Counted from the first letter of the stretch, positions 8,417-17,580 are shown. The stretch: 64,000 bases of DNA from Paraburkholderia metrosideri (GCF_904848625.1 NZ_CAJHCP010000002.1:372001-436000); one strand, 5' to 3'. The notes: generated by a model not told the origin, from the letters alone. A program made the numbers and translations.

Positions 8417-10699
8417 ATGCAGCAGCCAGAAGCCCTCGGTGGCGTGTCCCTCTCGGGCGGTGTCGATCACCGCGAAGCGGAGCCGGACGGCGTATTCATC
8501 CCGACGGAAAATCTCAATGTCGCGAGTGCGGCACAGCATGTGCTGAAGTCGGGCGACACCTTCATCGTCAACGACCCGCTCGGTGATATCACCGGCCATG
8601 ACGACGGCCTGTTCGTCAACGACACCCGCGTTCTTTCACAATTGCGTCTGACCTTCGGCGGCCGCGCACCGTCGCTGCTGTCGGGTAGCGTCAGCAGCGA
8701 CAACACGTCATTTACCGCCCACCTGACTAACCGTCCGTTGCCGCCACTGGGCGGCGACAGTACACCGGAAGGCGTGATCCACGTCGAGCGCGTACGGGTG
8801 CTGTCCGGCACGGTGCTCAACGAGGCAATCGAACTCACCAACTACGGCACGAGCGATGCCGTGGTGCCGTTGTCCATTTCGTTTTCCAGCGACTTCCGCG
8901 ACATGTTCGAAGTGCGCGGTTTGAAACGCGACAAACAGGGGCGCATAGAGCCGGCGCGCATCGAGAATCGCGAGGTGCTGCTCAGCTATCTGGGTCTCGA
9001 CGACGTCACGCGCAACGTGCAGATCGCGTTTTCGCCGGAGCCGGACAAACTGTTTGCCGATCGCGCCGACTACACGGTGAAACTGCCGGCGCAGGCGTGC
9101 GTGTCGATTTATCTGTCGGTGTCGGTGCAGGTGGTTGCCAACAATGCCAACCGGCCCGGCGCCGATGTCTCGCAGCCCATGCATGCGTTGAGCGAAGGTC
9201 ATCTGTCGCAAATCGATGCGGAGCGTCCTCGGGTGGGCCGCGCGGCCGTGCGTGCCGCGCTGGTCGATGCCCACCTCGTGATGCGCGAACGCCGCCGCGC
9301 TACGGCGCGCGTGCGGTCCAGCAACCCGCTGTTCAATGCATGGATCGACCGTTCGCTCGCCGACCTCGGGCTGTTGACCACCGACCTCGCAACCGGTCCG
9401 TACCCGTATGCGGGCATTCCGTGGTTTTCGACGCCGTTTGGCCGCGACGCTGTCATTACGTCGTTACAGACATTGTGGATGCAACCGGAGCTTGCCGCAG
9501 GCGTGCTGCGTTTTCTCGCCGAACATCAGGCGCGTGAGAATTCGCCGTTCCGTGACGCGGCGCCCGGCAAGATCATGCACGAGATGCGCAAGGGCGAAAT
9601 GGCCGCAGCCGGCGAGGTGCCGTTCGCGCTGTACTACGGCGGCGTCGACACCACGCCGTTGTTTGTCGTGCTGGCCGGCGCATATGCGGACCGTACGGGC
9701 GACTTCGCGTTGATCGACGAACTGTGGCCAGCACTCGAACGCGCGACGCAATGGGTCGCAGGCGTGTGCGACAAGAACCGCTACGGCCTGCTCGACTACC
9801 AGCGCGAGTCGGATGGCGGCCTGGCCAATCAGGGCTGGAAAGACAGTCACGATTCAGTGTTTCACGCCGACGGCCGTTTCCCCGACGGTCCGATCGCACT
9901 GGTCGAAGTACAGGCGTATGCAAGCGCTGCGTTCGACACGATGGCCCGCTTCGCCAAGCTGCGCGGCCTGAGTGAACAGTCGGCGCAATACAGCGAACGC
10001 GCGAAGAAAATCCGTCAATGTGTCGAAGAAAAGTACTGGATGGAAGAGTCCGGTTTTTACGGCATCGCGCTCGACGGTCATGGTGAACTGTGTCGCGTGA
10101 TGGCGTCGAATGCAGGGCATCTGCTGGCTTTCGGCTTGCCGTCGCGCGAGCGCGGCGAAGCGGTGGTGCGTGCTCTCGATTCCACGCTGTTTCACACCGG
10201 CTGGGGCGTGCGCACGCTGGCGGCGAGCCAGGCACGTTTTAACCCGATGGCGTATCACAACGGTTCGGTCTGGCCGCATGACAACGCGCTGTGCGCGCGT
10301 GGGTTGTCGCATTACGGCGGCAAGGCATCGGCGGTGCGGTTATTGCAGGCGCTGTTCCAGGCGGCTGTGAATTTCGACATGCGTTTGCCCGAACTCTTCT
10401 GCGGCTTTCCGCGCCGGCGTGGCGAGCCGCCTACCGCTTATCCGGTCGCGTGTCTGCCGCAGGCGTGGGCGGCAGGCTCGCCGTTCATGATGCTCGAATC
10501 GTGTCTTGGCATTACGATCGACGCCGAGCGGCGCGAGGTCGTGATCGAGCAGCCGATGCTGCCCGAAGGGATCGACTGGCTCGAAATCAGTGATTTACGG
10601 GTCGGCGATTCGTCGGTGTCGATCACGTTCCGCCGGATTGGCGAGAAGGTGGTTGCGTCGGCGGAGCAGGGCGATGTGCGGGTAATAGCGCTGCTTTGA
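8417..10699 (+). CDS. Amylo-alpha-1,6-glucosidase / glycogen-debranching-type protein
   Basis: Protein of 760 residues with two parts: an N-terminal beta-sandwich domain of the glycogen-debranching N-terminal type (roughly residues 30-240) and a C-terminal (alpha/alpha)6-barrel glucosidase domain (roughly 300-720). Typical barrel elements are PYAGIPWFSTPFGRDAVIT, NQGWKDSHDSVFH and NGSVWPHDNALCARGL. Relatives hydrolyse alpha-1,6 branches or related alpha-glucans or trehalose-type compounds. The gene stands alone; no glg or tre gene is adjacent. The ATG at 8417 has TAGGAG 8 nt upstream. Confidence 0.88.
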   Translation: MQQPEALGGVSLSGGVDHREAEPDGVFIPTENLNVASAAQHVLKSGDTFIVNDPLGDITGHDDGLFVNDTRVLSQLRLTFGGRAPSLLSGSVSSDNTSFTAHLTNRPLPPLGGDSTPEGVIHVERVRVLSGTVLNEAIELTNYGTSDAVVPLSISFSSDFRDMFEVRGLKRDKQGRIEPARIENREVLLSYLGLDDVTRNVQIAFSPEPDKLFADRADYTVKLPAQACVSIYLSVSVQVVANNANRPGADVSQPMHALSEGHLSQIDAERPRVGRAAVRAALVDAHLVMRERRRATARVRSSNPLFNAWIDRSLADLGLLTTDLATGPYPYAGIPWFSTPFGRDAVITSLQTLWMQPELAAGVLRFLAEHQARENSPFRDAAPGKIMHEMRKGEMAAAGEVPFALYYGGVDTTPLFVVLAGAYADRTGDFALIDELWPALERATQWVAGVCDKNRYGLLDYQRESDGGLANQGWKDSHDSVFHADGRFPDGPIALVEVQAYASAAFDTMARFAKLRGLSEQSAQYSERAKKIRQCVEEKYWMEESGFYGIALDGHGELCRVMASNAGHLLAFGLPSRERGEAVVRALDSTLFHTGWGVRTLAASQARFNPMAYHNGSVWPHDNALCARGLSHYGGKASAVRLLQALFQAAVNFDMRLPELFCGFPRRRGEPPTAYPVACLPQAWAAGSPFMMLESCLGITIDAERREVVIEQPMLPEGIDWLEISDLRVGDSSVSITFRRIGEKVVASAEQGDVRVIALL

Positions 10700-10871
10700 G
10701 TTTGGGCAGTGCGATCACTTTGTCGTCACTGGCACCTCCCGGCGTAGCCCCCGATCACTGCACCACGCACGTTTTTCTGGGGACGCTACGCGTTACCTGC
10801 AAGCAACGCGGAGGGAGGTAGTATTGAACCGCGTCGCTTTTGCGCGAGAGTGTCCGGCTTATCGTGAGCGG

Positions 10872-11864
10872 CTAGCGAACCGGTGGCGGGAAAGACTCCG
10901 CTACCATCTGTTCGCTCTTGCGCCACAGCGCTTCAGCGGTAGCCGTGTCGAGCGCATATCCGCGAACACCCTCGCTAACGGGGGTAATCACGACATCGTC
11001 GGCGACCACTTCGCTGACGTGGCAATTCTCGCAGTAGCGTCCGCCAACGGTTTCGGCGGACGCGACTACCGCGGTCCATACTGACGTAGCCGCCCCTTGG
11101 GGAACGGTCTTGAACTGGAACGGCTCCTTGCCTTCAGACGCCAGTTGTTTGTTAATCGTGTCGACGAGCGTGGTCAATTGCTCCTCGCCCATGTGACGTC
11201 CCAACTCGGTATGAATACCACCCGGATGTACCGCCGCAGCCCGTACTCCGCGAGCCCGATGCCGCCGGTCGAACTCGACAGCGAACAGGATGTTGGCTGT
11301 CTTGGCGCGTCCATATGCCAGGAATGGCTCGTACGGCGTGCGCTCAAAACCCGGGTCGTCAAGGTCAACGTTGGCAAACCGATGGCCTGAAGAGGCGAGC
11401 ATCACGACGCGGCTACCGGTCGAAAGCAGGGATGCCAGTCGATTGACAAGCACGAAATGCCCAAGATGATTGACCCCGAACTGGGTCTCGAAACCGTCTG
11501 TTGTCGTGCCTTGGGGCGTCGCCATGACACCTGCGTTGGCGATGATGACGTCGAGTGGTTTACCCTCGGCGACCAGCCTGTCGGTGCAAGCCCGAACGCT
11601 GGCCAGGCTTGCCAGGTCGAGCTCGATGAGCTCGATACTCCCGCCGCCTGCCGTCGCTTCTTTCTGCGCGCTGCTGATCGCCCGTTCCGCCTTGCTCAAA
11701 TCGCGGGCCGCTCCGATGACTGTTGCACCGTGGCTCGCGAGAGCCCTTGCCGTCTCCACGCCAAGTCCGGCAGATACGCCTGTCACCAGAATTCGCTTGC
11801 CGTGAAGACGGATGTTCGACAGTACGTCGTCGGTCGTTGATGTCGCACCAAACTGTTCGCTCAT
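10872..11864 (-). CDS. Short-chain dehydrogenase/reductase (retinol-dehydrogenase-like)
   Basis: NAD(P)-dependent oxidoreductase of 330 residues. The N-terminal Rossmann motif is GVSAGLGVETARALA, the conserved NAG is in IIANAGVMATP, and the catalytic set is the Ser of MLASSGHR plus Tyr/Lys in YGRAK. Length and the extended C-terminus match the SDR group annotated as retinol/WW-domain oxidoreductase-like. It is divergent from a TetR gene, with tandem operators between them, so it is probably the repressed target and handles an inducing aldehyde, ketone or alcohol (inference). Confidence 0.9.
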   Translation of the reverse strand: MSEQFGATSTTDDVLSNIRLHGKRILVTGVSAGLGVETARALASHGATVIGAARDLSKAERAISSAQKEATAGGGSIELIELDLASLASVRACTDRLVAEGKPLDVIIANAGVMATPQGTTTDGFETQFGVNHLGHFVLVNRLASLLSTGSRVVMLASSGHRFANVDLDDPGFERTPYEPFLAYGRAKTANILFAVEFDRRHRARGVRAAAVHPGGIHTELGRHMGEEQLTTLVDTINKQLASEGKEPFQFKTVPQGAATSVWTAVVASAETVGGRYCENCHVSEVVADDVVITPVSEGVRGYALDTATAEALWRKSEQMVAESFPPPVR

Positions 11865-11911
11865 GCTAGCTCTCCGTCACTGTAAGATTGACGCCGCCTG
11901 TGTTGCCCGTT

Positions 11912-11934
11912 AAAACGGAGAGATTCTCCGTTTT
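11912..11934. promoter_or_regulatory. Operator O1 of the TetR/SDR intergenic region
   Basis: Perfect 10-bp inverted repeat: AAAACGGAGA at 11912-11921 and TCTCCGTTTT at 11925-11934, separated by GAT. It contains the core CGGAG-N5-CTCCG at 11916-11930, repeated 30 bp away at O2. It overlaps the expected transcription start of the minus-strand SDR gene, which fits repression by the divergent TetR protein. Confidence 0.75.
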
Positions 11935-11937
11935 CAG

Positions 11938-11967
11938 ATAATAAGCGGAGCATCTCTCCGTTTGCAA
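11938..11967 (-). promoter_or_regulatory. Candidate promoter of the SDR gene
   Basis: Read on the minus strand, TTGCAA (11962-11967) and TATTAT (11938-11943) stand 18 nt apart. Operator O2 lies inside the spacer and O1 just downstream, the layout of a repressible promoter. Confidence 0.5.
11946..11960. promoter_or_regulatory. Operator O2 of the TetR/SDR intergenic region
   Basis: CGGAG (11946-11950) and CTCCG (11956-11960) with a 5-nt centre repeat the core of O1. The 30-bp centre-to-centre distance is close to three helical turns, so two dimers could bind the same face. Confidence 0.7.
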
Positions 11968-11981
11968 GTGCCGATTTGCCT

Positions 11982-12572
11982 ATGACTGATTCCACACCGA
12001 AAGAAAGGAAACCGCGAGCCGATGCCCAGCGCAATCGCGAGCGCATCCTGGAGATAGCGAAAAGCGCGTTCACCGACGGGGGAAGCGATATCAGTCTGGA
12101 TGACGTCGCTCGACAAGCCGGTGTGGGTCCAGGAACGCTGTATCGTCATTTCCCGACACGCGAAGCTCTGCTGGAGAGCGTGTATCGCGCCGAGGTTGAG
12201 CGGCTCGCGCATGAGCAGCGCCGCCTCACGGATGAACTACCCGCACGCGAGGCTCTGCGAGCGTGGATGCTGCTGTTCGTCGATTACATTGCGACAAAAA
12301 AAATCATTGCGCCTGCGCTGAACTCGATAGTTGGCGGAGCCTCGTCCGAACTGTTCGCATACTCGGGAGAGCAGATCAAGGCGGCAATCCAGACACTGGT
12401 GGGCGGCGCGGTCGGAAGCGGCGACATCCGGCCGGACGTCGACCCACTGGACCTGCTCCGCGCGCTGGTGGGCGTATCCAATGTGGCGTCCGCGCCGGAC
12501 TGGCAGGAGAGTGCCAAGCGACTGGTGGACATACTATTGCTTGGCTCCAGGCCAATCGACAAGTATCTTTAA
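11982..12572 (+). CDS. TetR family repressor
   Basis: DNA-binding repressor of 196 residues. The N-terminal HTH reads ISLDDVARQAGVGPGTLYRHF (split here only by its length limit: residues ~35-55), typical of TetR; the C-terminal helical domain should bind the inducer. It is divergent from the SDR gene and separated from it by two CGGAG-N5-CTCCG operators, so auto- and cross-repression is likely. The ATG at 11982 is preferred; a TTG two codons earlier is also in frame. Confidence 0.93.
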   Translation: MTDSTPKERKPRADAQRNRERILEIAKSAFTDGGSDISLDDVARQAGVGPGTLYRHFPTREALLESVYRAEVERLAHEQRRLTDELPAREALRAWMLLFVDYIATKKIIAPALNSIVGGASSELFAYSGEQIKAAIQTLVGGAVGSGDIRPDVDPLDLLRALVGVSNVASAPDWQESAKRLVDILLLGSRPIDKYL

Positions 12573-12671
12573 GGACAAGCCGGGTCACGGCATGGTGCAA
12601 ATGAGAGCCCTTCACATGAGCCCGGAACGGTCTGAAGCGGTTCTCGTCCGCCGTAAAAGGAGGCAGTCCAC

Positions 12672-13376
12672 GTGCCAGCATCTGGAGCGCAAATAGCCGC
12701 GCTAGGCGGAAGTGCGGTAGCGACCTTCGCCCCGGCGTTTCCTGTGCTGTGGCAGTTCACGACCATGTCGACCGCCGTGACGGTGTGCATTTCGGGTGCT
12801 GCCGGCACTTTTCTGATTGCGAACCTCGCGGTGCTGCTTGCCGAATTTCCACGGTCGGCGGGATTCGGCACACGTCGAAGAACGACTACGGCGAGGCGCT
12901 TTTGGGTTGCGGTTGTGTTGTGTGCTGCGTCTATCGGACTTGGGTTCCTGCTCAACTACGTTGTCGCCAACGTGCCGATTTCGATCTCTCAACGCATACC
13001 TATGTTCCAGACACAGAGCCTGCTCAGGTTCCAGGCGGGCTTTCAGGTTGCAAGCGAGGTCACGGTGGGGCTGCCGGTTAAGGCGGCTCCGATCTGCCGA
13101 CCATTAGATTCAAAAGAGCCGAATTCCGCGGCACAAGTCCGGATGGTCGATATCAATTCACCGAACCCGCATTTGCAGTTCGTGAACTTCAGACACCCGC
13201 AAATAGCATTGCTTCAATGCAACGAGCCGGTGACCGAAGAGCAAGTGCGGGTGGACGCGATCCCGGCTACTGTCGAGATATTCAACGAGGCTCGACAACA
13301 GGCGTGGAAAACGAAGATTTGGATTTTCGGAGCCCTGTTATGCGTCTGCAACCTGATCTATGTTTTTCGTCGGTAA
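12672..13376 (+). CDS. Hypothetical inner-membrane protein
   Basis: Unrecognised protein of 234 residues with about four predicted hydrophobic segments: near residues 17-35, 38-57 and 75-98, and one at the extreme C-terminus (WIFGALLCVCNLIYVF). The region between residues ~100 and 210 is polar with several Cys and is probably outside the cytoplasm (inference). The GTG start has AAAGGAGG 8 nt upstream, a strong ribosome site. Its 3' end overlaps the next gene by 37 nt, so the two are probably translated together. Confidence 0.75.
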   Translation: MPASGAQIAALGGSAVATFAPAFPVLWQFTTMSTAVTVCISGAAGTFLIANLAVLLAEFPRSAGFGTRRRTTTARRFWVAVVLCAASIGLGFLLNYVVANVPISISQRIPMFQTQSLLRFQAGFQVASEVTVGLPVKAAPICRPLDSKEPNSAAQVRMVDINSPNPHLQFVNFRHPQIALLQCNEPVTEEQVRVDAIPATVEIFNEARQQAWKTKIWIFGALLCVCNLIYVFRR

Positions 13377-13936
13377 TTGTCGCGGTTCTGTTCTCGTTGA
13401 CGTCGAGCGCCGCATTGGGTCAATCCGATTATTCCCACGCTGGAATTATTATCAATGGTCGGACCGGCGCACCTTTGCAGGCGGAGGTCAGTGCGTGGGC
13501 AAGCGTGAACGAAATGAACCCAGGACGTACACCGTGTCCGGTCTTCGGTGACAAGCCACTTGGGAGTGTGGTTGCCTCGAAGGAGGGGACATTCAAGCTT
13601 TCGGTTCCCCGCACAGAACGAACTTTCACGGACACTTACTGTGTCTACAACTTCGTGCCCAGGGTCGACACGAGGCTTGAAAACGTGACTCAAGGCACGA
13701 GGATACGGCCCACGCCGGTCGAACTCTACGAGAGAAGTTTTAGCGGTGACGACTACCAGGCGGCGGTGGTGAGCAAACTGAACGACCTTGCGTACATTCG
13801 GGACGTCAACCCGAAAGAGTTTCAGCGGGTTTTGGAGACGCTCGGTAAGTCCGATGATCTGTACAAGTATCTGCACGACTTGCCAGCGATGCTTGACGTC
13901 TGGGCGAAGCCGCGCCCGCAACAGAAACCGGAATAA
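13340..13936 (+). CDS. Hypothetical exported protein (possible carboxypeptidase-regulatory-like domain)
   Basis: Protein of 198 residues starting with a clear signal peptide, hydrophobic from VIVAVLFSLTSSAALG with likely cleavage near residue 27-30. The following segment, GIIINGRTGAPLQAEVSAW and later GSVVASKEGTFKLSVP, resembles the Ig-like carboxypeptidase regulatory fold, though weakly. Two Cys pairs could form disulfides in the periplasm. The ATG at 13340 has CGGAG 8 nt upstream and lies inside the preceding membrane-protein gene in another frame. Function unknown. The 321 nt downstream (13937-14257) hold no gene I can support. Confidence 0.72.
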   Translation: MRLQPDLCFSSVIVAVLFSLTSSAALGQSDYSHAGIIINGRTGAPLQAEVSAWASVNEMNPGRTPCPVFGDKPLGSVVASKEGTFKLSVPRTERTFTDTYCVYNFVPRVDTRLENVTQGTRIRPTPVELYERSFSGDDYQAAVVSKLNDLAYIRDVNPKEFQRVLETLGKSDDLYKYLHDLPAMLDVWAKPRPQQKPE

Positions 13937-14257
13937 GAAAGGCCTTCTCCCACGTGTCTTCGCAGATAGAACTCGCTTGAATGCCATGCTATCTACAGCG
14001 TAGTTCTCTGAAGGGTCAACCTGCCTGACCTGTTTTCAGAGGGCGGCTGTGTGGCGAACGAATGCTCGTCCGCTTAGGGTAGCTAGCAAACGAAATAGGG
14101 CGTGAGGGTGCAACGTCACCTATTGCCCTCGGGACTTAGCGCACCGCGACGCCGTGTCTCGCGGCGCGGCTTCTGCCGGCCATGTCACCGAGGATGTGCG
14201 CCGCGCCGCATAGGCGGCGACGCACAACAGACTTGGCGCATTCAAGCGCCAGGCCGC

Positions 14258-14548
14258 TCAGCCGGTGCATACCGATTTCACGATCGACGGAAACTCCGAG
14301 TGCGACAGGTGCGCACGTGCTTCGTTGCACCGGAAGGCCTGAATCTCGGCGCGATTGGCGGGCGGCGACGGGTAGGTGTACATCTCGTCATTGGCCATCG
14401 TGCCCGTCAGGAAGGACCGGTACAGCTCCTGGCGGACTTGCAGCCGGGTGATGCCGGTCGGCGCGGACTGCGCAGGCACCGCAAACGCAGAGGCGGTGGG
14501 CAGCGCGATGGCGCTTGCGATCAGAAGCAGGGAAAGGGTTCGTTTCAT
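14258..14548 (-). CDS. DUF4148-like small exported protein
   Basis: Exported protein of 96 residues with a signal peptide (MKRTLSLLLIASAIALP, cleavage near ASA-FA). The mature part carries the short ITRLQVRQELYR helix typical of DUF4148, a family common in Burkholderia. Two Cys near the C-terminus could pair. I start at the ATG 14546-14548, which gives the signal peptide; the frame extends further without reason. Function of the family is unknown. Confidence 0.75.
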   Translation of the reverse strand: MKRTLSLLLIASAIALPTASAFAVPAQSAPTGITRLQVRQELYRSFLTGTMANDEMYTYPSPPANRAEIQAFRCNEARAHLSHSEFPSIVKSVCTG

Positions 14549-14833
14549 GGCGTGGAAATACTCCGGAGGGTTGATCGACGATGCGGTTCGCACCGTGAGG
14601 GACAGCGTGTAGCCATGTTTGCAGAGCGGTCCCGGAAACCTTGCTGCCGAAACATGAAGCTTCCTTTAGCGATCCCTCCAACGCTCACCTGGATGCGCGA
14701 GACGCGCCTTCAGAACGGGTCGACCACGCAACCGGCCGCAACCTAAAGGAATTCTCATATTCCGGGTTAATGGGTTTGCGATACTGTCGGCTGTTCTCTT
14801 CGACGGCCGACGCTCGCAGCGGAGGCGTGAGCC

Positions 14834-15511
14834 ATGACCAGAATCCTGACGATTGAAGACGACCCCATCGTGGGTCGCGACATTACCGATACGCTGTGCG
14901 ACGCCGGCTTCGACGTGGAGTGGGTGCGCACGGGGCAGGAGGGCATCGCGCGCGCGGTGGACCCGGTGTTCGACGTGATTACGCTAGACCGCGTGTTGCC
15001 GGGCATCGACGGCCTGACGATCGTCAAGACGATTCGCGGCGTGGGCATCGAAACGCCGGTGTTGATGATCAGCGCGCTATCCGATGTCGACGAACGGGTC
15101 AGCGGTCTGCTGGCGGGCGGCGACGACTACATCGCGAAACCCTTCGCGCCCGATGAGATGAAAGCGCGCGTGCAGGTGCTGCTGCGTCGCCGGGGCCGCT
15201 TGCAACAGCCGGTCGCCACCCTGCTCAAGGTCGACGACCTGGAGATCGACCTGATCGCGCGTTCCGTGCGGCGCGCGGGTCAGGAGATCGCATTGCCGCC
15301 GGTCGAATTCCGGCTGCTCGAGTACCTCGCTCGCAACTCCGGCCAGATTGTCACGCGGACGATGATTTTCCAGTCGGTGTGGGACATGCACTTCGATCCA
15401 GGTACGAACCTGATCGAGGTGTACATCGGCTTGCTGAGAAAGAAAATCGACACCCACGGCATGCGGCCGTTGATCAAAACAGTCCGCGGATCGGGCTACA
15501 TGCTCGGCTGA
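14834..15511 (+). CDS. OmpR/PhoB-type response regulator
   Basis: Two-component response regulator of 225 residues. The receiver has the acidic pair in IEDDP, the phosphoacceptor Asp52 (VITLDRVLPG) and Lys in YIAKPF. The C-terminal winged helix ends in the usual TVRGSGYML. It is followed 3 nt later by its sensor kinase and then by an OmpR-like protein with a degenerate receiver; an RND efflux operon lies just downstream. It probably activates that operon (inference). Confidence 0.95.
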   Translation: MTRILTIEDDPIVGRDITDTLCDAGFDVEWVRTGQEGIARAVDPVFDVITLDRVLPGIDGLTIVKTIRGVGIETPVLMISALSDVDERVSGLLAGGDDYIAKPFAPDEMKARVQVLLRRRGRLQQPVATLLKVDDLEIDLIARSVRRAGQEIALPPVEFRLLEYLARNSGQIVTRTMIFQSVWDMHFDPGTNLIEVYIGLLRKKIDTHGMRPLIKTVRGSGYMLG

Positions 15512-15514
15512 GAG

Positions 15515-16882
15515 ATGAACATGAGTCTGTGGCGCACCACGGTTTTCCGCTTGCTGCTGATGTTCGCGCTGGTGTTCGCAGTGTCGATGTCGGGGCTGGT
15601 GTATCTGAACTACTGGAAGTCGGCGTCCTATACCGCGACCCAGGCGGACTACAACATCAACTGGCAGTTCGCGTACTTTTCGTCGCTACCGGTCGATCAG
15701 ATGCCGACGCAGATTGCCGCGCATATCCGCAGTGAAATGCATCGGCCCACGAACTACTACGGTCTGTTCGCCGCGGACCGGACCTGGATTGCCGGCGATA
15801 TCGTCGCGTTGCCCAAAGACGTGATCGCCGATGCGGAGGGCGTGTGGAGCAAGCCGGAGCTGAACGGGCAGTCGAGCGCGCGGCCCGAGTACATGCGCAC
15901 CAAAGCGATGCGGCTCGCGGACGGCAACGTGCTGGTCATTTCTCGCGACGTCGACGAAATGGCGCGGCTGCGCGGCTACATGCTCGGCGGCCTTGCATGG
16001 AGCGCGGCGATCGTGATGCTGGGCGGCCTCGGTGTAGGGCTGCTGGTTTCCACCGCCCAACTGCGGCGCGTCAACGAAGTGCGGCGCGTCGCGCAACAGA
16101 TTGCGCTCGGCGACCTCGATGCTCGCTTGCCCGATGCGGGCCGCGATGAAATTGCATGGCTGTCGCAGATCGTCAATCACATGCTCGACGAAGTATCGCG
16201 GCTGATGCGCGAAGTGAAGGGCGCGTGCGACGGCATCGCTCACGATCTGCGCACGCCGGTGATTCACATCCGTTCGCTGCTCGCGCGCATTCCCACCGAA
16301 GGCATGGCTGCCGAAGACGCGCAACTCGTCGACCAGGCATTCGATGAAGCGGACGAGGTGCTCAAGCGCTTCGCCGCCATCATGCGCATTTCCGAAATCG
16401 AGTCGATGAACCGGCGCAAGGGCTTCAGCGAAGTATCGATGGAAGACCTTTGCCGCAAGGTCGGCGAACTGTACGCACCGGTGGCCGCCGCGAGACGGGT
16501 GCAACTGGTTCAGGATCTGCAAAGCGTGCCGACGGTGCGCGCCGACTATCCGCTGATGTTCGAAGCGCTCGTCAATCTGCTCGACAACGCGATCAAATTC
16601 ACGCCGGAAGGGGGACGTGTGCAGCTTTCCGTCAGCGCGGCTGCTGACGGCCCGCGGATTGTCGTCGAGGATAACGGCCCCGGCATTCCGGACTCGGAAC
16701 GGCTGGCGGTGTTCCAGCGTTTCTATCGAAGCGAGTTGACCAGTACGGTGCCCGGTTCCGGGCTTGGGTTGTCGGTCGTGCAGGCGGTCATGCATCTGCA
16801 CGAGTTCGAACTGGTGTTGTCGGATGCGATGCCGGGCCTCCGCGTCACGCTCGATTGCTGGCAGCATCGCACTCGCGCGTAG
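15515..16882 (+). CDS. Sensor histidine kinase (HAMP-HisKA-HATPase)
   Basis: Membrane sensor of 455 residues: helix 1 at ~10-30, a periplasmic loop of ~120 residues, helix 2 at ~155-178, HAMP to ~232, then the dimerisation domain with the phosphorylated His243 in GIAHDLRTP. The ATPase domain shows NLLDNAIKF, DNGPGIP and GSGLGLSVVQ. The stimulus is not evident from the loop. The gene follows its response regulator by 3 nt. A second ATG at 15521 is an equally good start. Confidence 0.94.
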   Translation: MNMSLWRTTVFRLLLMFALVFAVSMSGLVYLNYWKSASYTATQADYNINWQFAYFSSLPVDQMPTQIAAHIRSEMHRPTNYYGLFAADRTWIAGDIVALPKDVIADAEGVWSKPELNGQSSARPEYMRTKAMRLADGNVLVISRDVDEMARLRGYMLGGLAWSAAIVMLGGLGVGLLVSTAQLRRVNEVRRVAQQIALGDLDARLPDAGRDEIAWLSQIVNHMLDEVSRLMREVKGACDGIAHDLRTPVIHIRSLLARIPTEGMAAEDAQLVDQAFDEADEVLKRFAAIMRISEIESMNRRKGFSEVSMEDLCRKVGELYAPVAAARRVQLVQDLQSVPTVRADYPLMFEALVNLLDNAIKFTPEGGRVQLSVSAAADGPRIVVEDNGPGIPDSERLAVFQRFYRSELTSTVPGSGLGLSVVQAVMHLHEFELVLSDAMPGLRVTLDCWQHRTRA

Positions 16883-16893
16883 GGGAACCGGAC

Positions 16894-17580
16894 ATGCGTA
16901 TTGTTTGTGTAGGAGCCAGCGGCGCGCAGCGCTATCTGGCGGAGGCACTCGCCGAATCGAATCACAGTGTCGTCGAACTCGACAATGTCGATGACGCGAG
17001 TTATCTCGCGAGCGCCGAGCACGTCGACGCGATCATCGTGCTGACTTCAGGCGGCGCGTCCGACGCGGCGCGAGCGTTCGCGGTAAGACCCGCGCACACG
17101 GTGCTGGCGGTGATCGACCGGCAAGGTCAGAAGGACGCGCGGGTGGCCGCGCTCGAAGCGGGCGCCGATATCTGCCTCGACCACCCGTATGACTATGCGG
17201 AACTGCATGCGCGATTGCTGGCGTTTTGCCGTCAGCGCCACCATGGAGCATTGCCTGCCGCCCCACGGGCTGCGTCGTCCGCTGCTTTCGCGCGGCCGCT
17301 TCTCTCAGCGGCCACTCGCAGCCTGGTAGGCCGCGACGGCAGCCAACTGCTGTTACGCAAGCGCGAGTACCTGCTGATGGACCGTCTGCTACGCGTGCCG
17401 GGCGAAGCCGTCGCACGCGACGAACTGGTCGACTACATCTTCGGCGAGGCCGATGCCGACACGACGTCGCTTCATCTGCTCGTGTCACGGTTGCGCGCAC
17501 GTCTTTCGCAGACCAACCTGCCCATCACCCTGATGACCGTGCCGAAGCTCGGCTATCGCGTCATTGTCGATGCCAGCTAG
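16894..17580 (+). CDS. OmpR-like regulator with a degenerate receiver domain
   Basis: Protein of 228 residues. The N-terminal ~120 residues have the alternating hydrophobic pattern of a CheY fold, and the C-terminus is a winged helix (VSRLRARL, then TVPKLGYRVIV). The phosphorylation site is missing: the position after beta-3 reads VDAIIVLTSGG with no Asp, and the N-terminal acidic pair is replaced by VGASG. It is therefore unlikely to be switched by phosphorylation and may work constitutively, by ligand, or by pairing with the regulator at 14834. The ATG follows AGGGGAAC, 12 nt after the kinase stop. Confidence 0.85.
   Translation: MRIVCVGASGAQRYLAEALAESNHSVVELDNVDDASYLASAEHVDAIIVLTSGGASDAARAFAVRPAHTVLAVIDRQGQKDARVAALEAGADICLDHPYDYAELHARLLAFCRQRHHGALPAAPRAASSAAFARPLLSAATRSLVGRDGSQLLLRKREYLLMDRLLRVPGEAVARDELVDYIFGEADADTTSLHLLVSRLRARLSQTNLPITLMTVPKLGYRVIVDAS

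Noticed and set aside
14136..14330. 64-codon minus-strand frame downstream of the DUF4148-like gene
   Set aside because: It overlaps the DUF4148-like gene's end in another frame and shows no family features.
15686..16948. 420-codon open frame antisense to the sensor kinase
   Set aside because: Same effect; the forward kinase has complete catalytic motifs and this frame has none.
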